A stretch of 8,133 nt of DNA from Nitrosarchaeum sp. (GTDB taxonomy: Archaea; Thermoproteota; Nitrososphaeria; Nitrososphaerales; Nitrosopumilaceae): positions 1 to 8,133 of the forward strand of contig JACRND010000173.1 of the NCBI GenBank assembly GCA_016234975.1, given 5' to 3'. This document shows positions 6,641-8,133 of this stretch, piece by piece. The first letter of the stretch is position 1. Each line of letters opens with the position of its first letter. The notes beneath the pieces were generated by a model. It searched no databases, was not told the DNA's origin, and saw only the letters and a list, made by a program, of their open reading frames with translations. A program made the translations under genes and the position numbers.

Positions 6641-6655
6641 GAAAAAATTTAAGGA
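6641..6655 (-). promoter_or_regulatory. Candidate TATA box of the RadB-like/helicase operon
   Basis: On the minus strand CCTTAAATTTTTTC lies centred about 30 nt before the ATPase ATG at 6617, fitting a nearly leaderless archaeal transcript. No Shine-Dalgarno precedes the ATG. The whole region is AT-rich, so other boxes are possible. Confidence 0.3.
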
Positions 6656-6682
6656 ATTTCATAATTCACAAAAGAGGCAAGG

Positions 6683-6691
6683 CTTTTATTC
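6683..6691 (+). promoter_or_regulatory. Candidate TATA box of the Sm-like/metK operon
   Basis: CTTTTATTC stands out in less AT-rich flanks (GGCAAGG before, TGGAG after). Transcription would start about 27 nt downstream, near 6714, leaving a leader of roughly 13 nt before the GTG start. A weak AAGTGA ribosome-site match lies at 6714-6719. Confidence 0.35.
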
Positions 6692-6726
6692 TGGAGAACA
6701 ACGTAAGCAAAACAAGTGAATAATTA

Positions 6727-6972
6727 GTGTCACAAACTAGTAGTGCAAAAAGACCATTAACAACTCTTCAAAAAAGCACCAAGAAGAAAGTTACTGTAAG
6801 ACTGAAAAACGAAGTTGAATACAAAGGAAAAATGGACAATGTTGATTCATACATGAATTTAATCATGACTGATGCAGAAGAACTGCATGATGGCAAAATA
6901 ATTGCAAATTACGGCAGAGTCATTGTAAGAGGCAATAATGTGTTATTTATCAAACTAGAAAACGAACTCTAG
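6727..6972 (+). CDS. Archaeal Sm-like (LSm/SmAP) RNA-binding protein
   Basis: Sm-fold protein of 81 residues that should assemble into a ring and bind U-rich RNA. The Sm1 motif covers about 22-53: Gly34, then DSYMN (40-44), where Asp40, Tyr42 and Asn44 correspond to the uridine-binding residues. The Sm2 motif is [11 protein letters not shown] (67-77) with the conserved Arg-Gly-Asn. The N-terminal 20 residues are basic and Ser/Thr-rich. The start is GTG: an in-frame TAA two codons upstream rules out a longer protein, and the next ATG (Met36) would lose the Sm1 strand. It lies 10 nt upstream of metK on the same strand, so the two are probably one transcript. In many euryarchaea the SmAP gene is followed by ribosomal protein L37e; that gene is absent here. 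Confidence 0.92.
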   Translation: MSQTSSAKRPLTTLQKSTKKKVTVRLKNEVEYKGKMDNVDSYMNLIMTDAEELHDGKIIANYGRVIVRGNNVLFIKLENEL

Positions 6973-6982
6973 TGTGGTTCTT

Positions 6983-8133
6983 ATGACTAATAATTTTCTG
7001 TTTACTTCAGAATCAGTTACTGAAGGTCATCCTGATAAGATATGTGATCAAATTTCAGACGCGTTTTTAGATGAGTTTCTTAGACAAGATCCAGACTCTA
7101 GAGTAGCAGTTGAAACAATGGTCACTACAGATTTTGTTGCAGTTGCAGGAGAAGTAACATCAAAAGCTAATTTTGACAAGAAGGCTCAAGAGGAATTAGT
7201 TAGGAAAGTAATTAGAGAAATTGGATATAATAACAGAGATTTGATGTTTGATACTGAATCTTGTCAAGTTACATTAAGATTACATTCTCAAAGTCCAGAT
7301 ATTAGTCAAGGAGTAACTGCAACTAAAGAAAAGGAACAAGGGGCAGGAGATCAAGGATTAATGTTTGGCTATGCTTCAAATGAAACAAAAGAACTTATGC
7401 CAATGCCAATATTACTTGCACATAAACTAACACAAAAACTAGCAGAGGTTAGAAAAAACAAAGTTTTGCCTTGGGTAAGACCTGATGGAAAATCACAAGT
7501 TTCTGTCAGATATGAAAATAATAAACAAACAAAAATCGAAACAATAGTTATTTCAACTCAGCATGCACCTGAAATTTCACAAGATGAAATATCAAAAGGA
7601 ATTATCGATAAGGTAATCAAGCCAGTTTTAGGAAATCTGTGGAATAACGAAATTAAAATTCACATTAATCCTACAGGAAAATTTGTGATAGGAGGACCAC
7701 ATGGGGACTCTGGACTTACAGGAAGAAAGATAATTGTGGATAGTTACGGTGGATTTGGAAGACATGGTGGGGGAGCTTTTTCAGGAAAAGATCCTTCAAA
7801 GGTAGATAGATCTGCATGTTACATGTGTAGATATATTGCCAAAAATATTGTAGCTGCTGGTTTGGCTGAAAGATGTGAGGTCCAATTAGCATATGCCATA
7901 GGAATAGCCGAACCAGTTTCATTATATGTTAATACATTTGGCTCTAGCAAGATTCCAGAAAAAGAAATTGAAGAATTAGTTAGAAAAAATTTCAACATGA
8001 AACCATCAGGAATTATTTCACAACTTGACTTGAAAAGACCAATTTACAGAAAAACAGCTGCATATGGGCATTTTGGAAGAAATGAGCCTGAATTTACTTG
8101 GGAAAAAACCGATAAAGCAGATGCATTAAAGAA
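6983..8133 (+). CDS. metK: S-adenosylmethionine synthetase, bacterial-type MetK, last codons missing
   Basis: Makes S-adenosylmethionine from ATP and methionine in the cytoplasm. It runs 383 codons to the right edge; the family is usually about 380-400 long, so only the extreme C-terminus is cut off. Family marks: [15 protein letters not shown] near the start (His16, Lys19), [12 protein letters not shown] (120-131), [13 protein letters not shown] (237-249) and the glycine-rich GGGAFSGKD (262-270), then VDRSA and [10 protein letters not shown]. These belong to the MetK family of bacteria and eukaryotes, not to the divergent MAT family of most archaea. The ATG at 6983 gives the normal N-terminus. 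No strong Shine-Dalgarno is seen; with only 10 nt after the Sm-like stop, translation may be coupled. No frameshift or missing catalytic residue is visible. Confidence 0.95.
   Translation, partial: MTNNFLFTSESVTEGHPDKICDQISDAFLDEFLRQDPDSRVAVETMVTTDFVAVAGEVTSKANFDKKAQEELVRKVIREIGYNNRDLMFDTESCQVTLRLHSQSPDISQGVTATKEKEQGAGDQGLMFGYASNETKELMPMPILLAHKLTQKLAEVRKNKVLPWVRPDGKSQVSVRYENNKQTKIETIVISTQHAPEISQDEISKGIIDKVIKPVLGNLWNNEIKIHINPTGKFVIGGPHGDSGLTGRKIIVDSYGGFGRHGGGAFSGKDPSKVDRSACYMCRYIAKNIVAAGLAERCEVQLAYAIGIAEPVSLYVNTFGSSKIPEKEIEELVRKNFNMKPSGIISQLDLKRPIYRKTAAYGHFGRNEPEFTWEKTDKADALK

Noticed and set aside
6654..6667. GAATT-TCAT-AATTC inverted repeat in the RadB-like/Sm-like intergenic region
   Set aside because: The arms are only 5 bp and entirely AT-dominated in an AT-rich region, so chance is the best explanation.
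6973..6982. SAM-responsive riboswitch ahead of metK
   Set aside because: Only 10 nt separate metK from the preceding stop codon, too little for an aptamer, and SAM riboswitches are essentially bacterial.
7716..7922. Minus-strand open frame of 68 codons inside metK
   Set aside because: It lies opposite the conserved glycine-rich region of MetK and shows no recognisable features.

Overview
The window looks like an AT-rich chromosomal segment of an archaeon, most likely an ammonia-oxidising thaumarchaeon of the Nitrosopumilus type. The evidence is the gene set: a multi-OB-fold replication protein A (RPA), an archaeal Lhr-type helicase with a C-terminal zinc ribbon, a short RadA/RadB-family ATPase and an archaeal Sm-like protein. 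TATA-like boxes sit close to several start codons and Shine-Dalgarno motifs are mostly absent. The lineage is inferred from this combination; no rRNA or other marker gene is present. I see no tRNA, rRNA, CRISPR array, insertion sequence or other mobile element.

Layout: (1) Positions 1-1539, minus strand, hold a two-gene ABC-2 type exporter: the ATPase, then the permease, whose start overlaps the ATPase end by 17 nt and whose C-terminus runs off the left edge. (2) Positions 1540-1711 are a 172-nt divergent promoter region with three perfect 6-bp inverted repeats and a possible 12-codon upstream reading frame. (3) Positions 1712-3109, plus strand, encode RPA. (4) Positions 3106-6617, minus strand, form an apparent three-gene operon in the order RadB-like ATPase, 39-residue single-helix membrane microprotein, Lhr-type helicase. 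The Lhr and RPA genes meet tail to tail with stop codons overlapping by 4 nt. (5) Positions 6618-6726 are a second divergent promoter region. (6) Positions 6727 to the right edge, plus strand, hold an Sm-like protein followed 10 nt later by S-adenosylmethionine synthetase (MetK), which lacks only its last few codons.

The centre of the window is a small genome-maintenance cluster: a ssDNA-binding protein facing an operon with a recombinase-family ATPase and an SF2 helicase. A functional link is plausible but rests only on gene order. The membrane microprotein in that operon and the altered catalytic site of the RadB-like ATPase are the least expected parts. The synthetase belongs to the bacterial/eukaryotic MetK family, not the divergent archaeal MAT family, which suggests an old transfer. 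Most of the window is otherwise housekeeping in character, and I do not see a new defence or mobile system.
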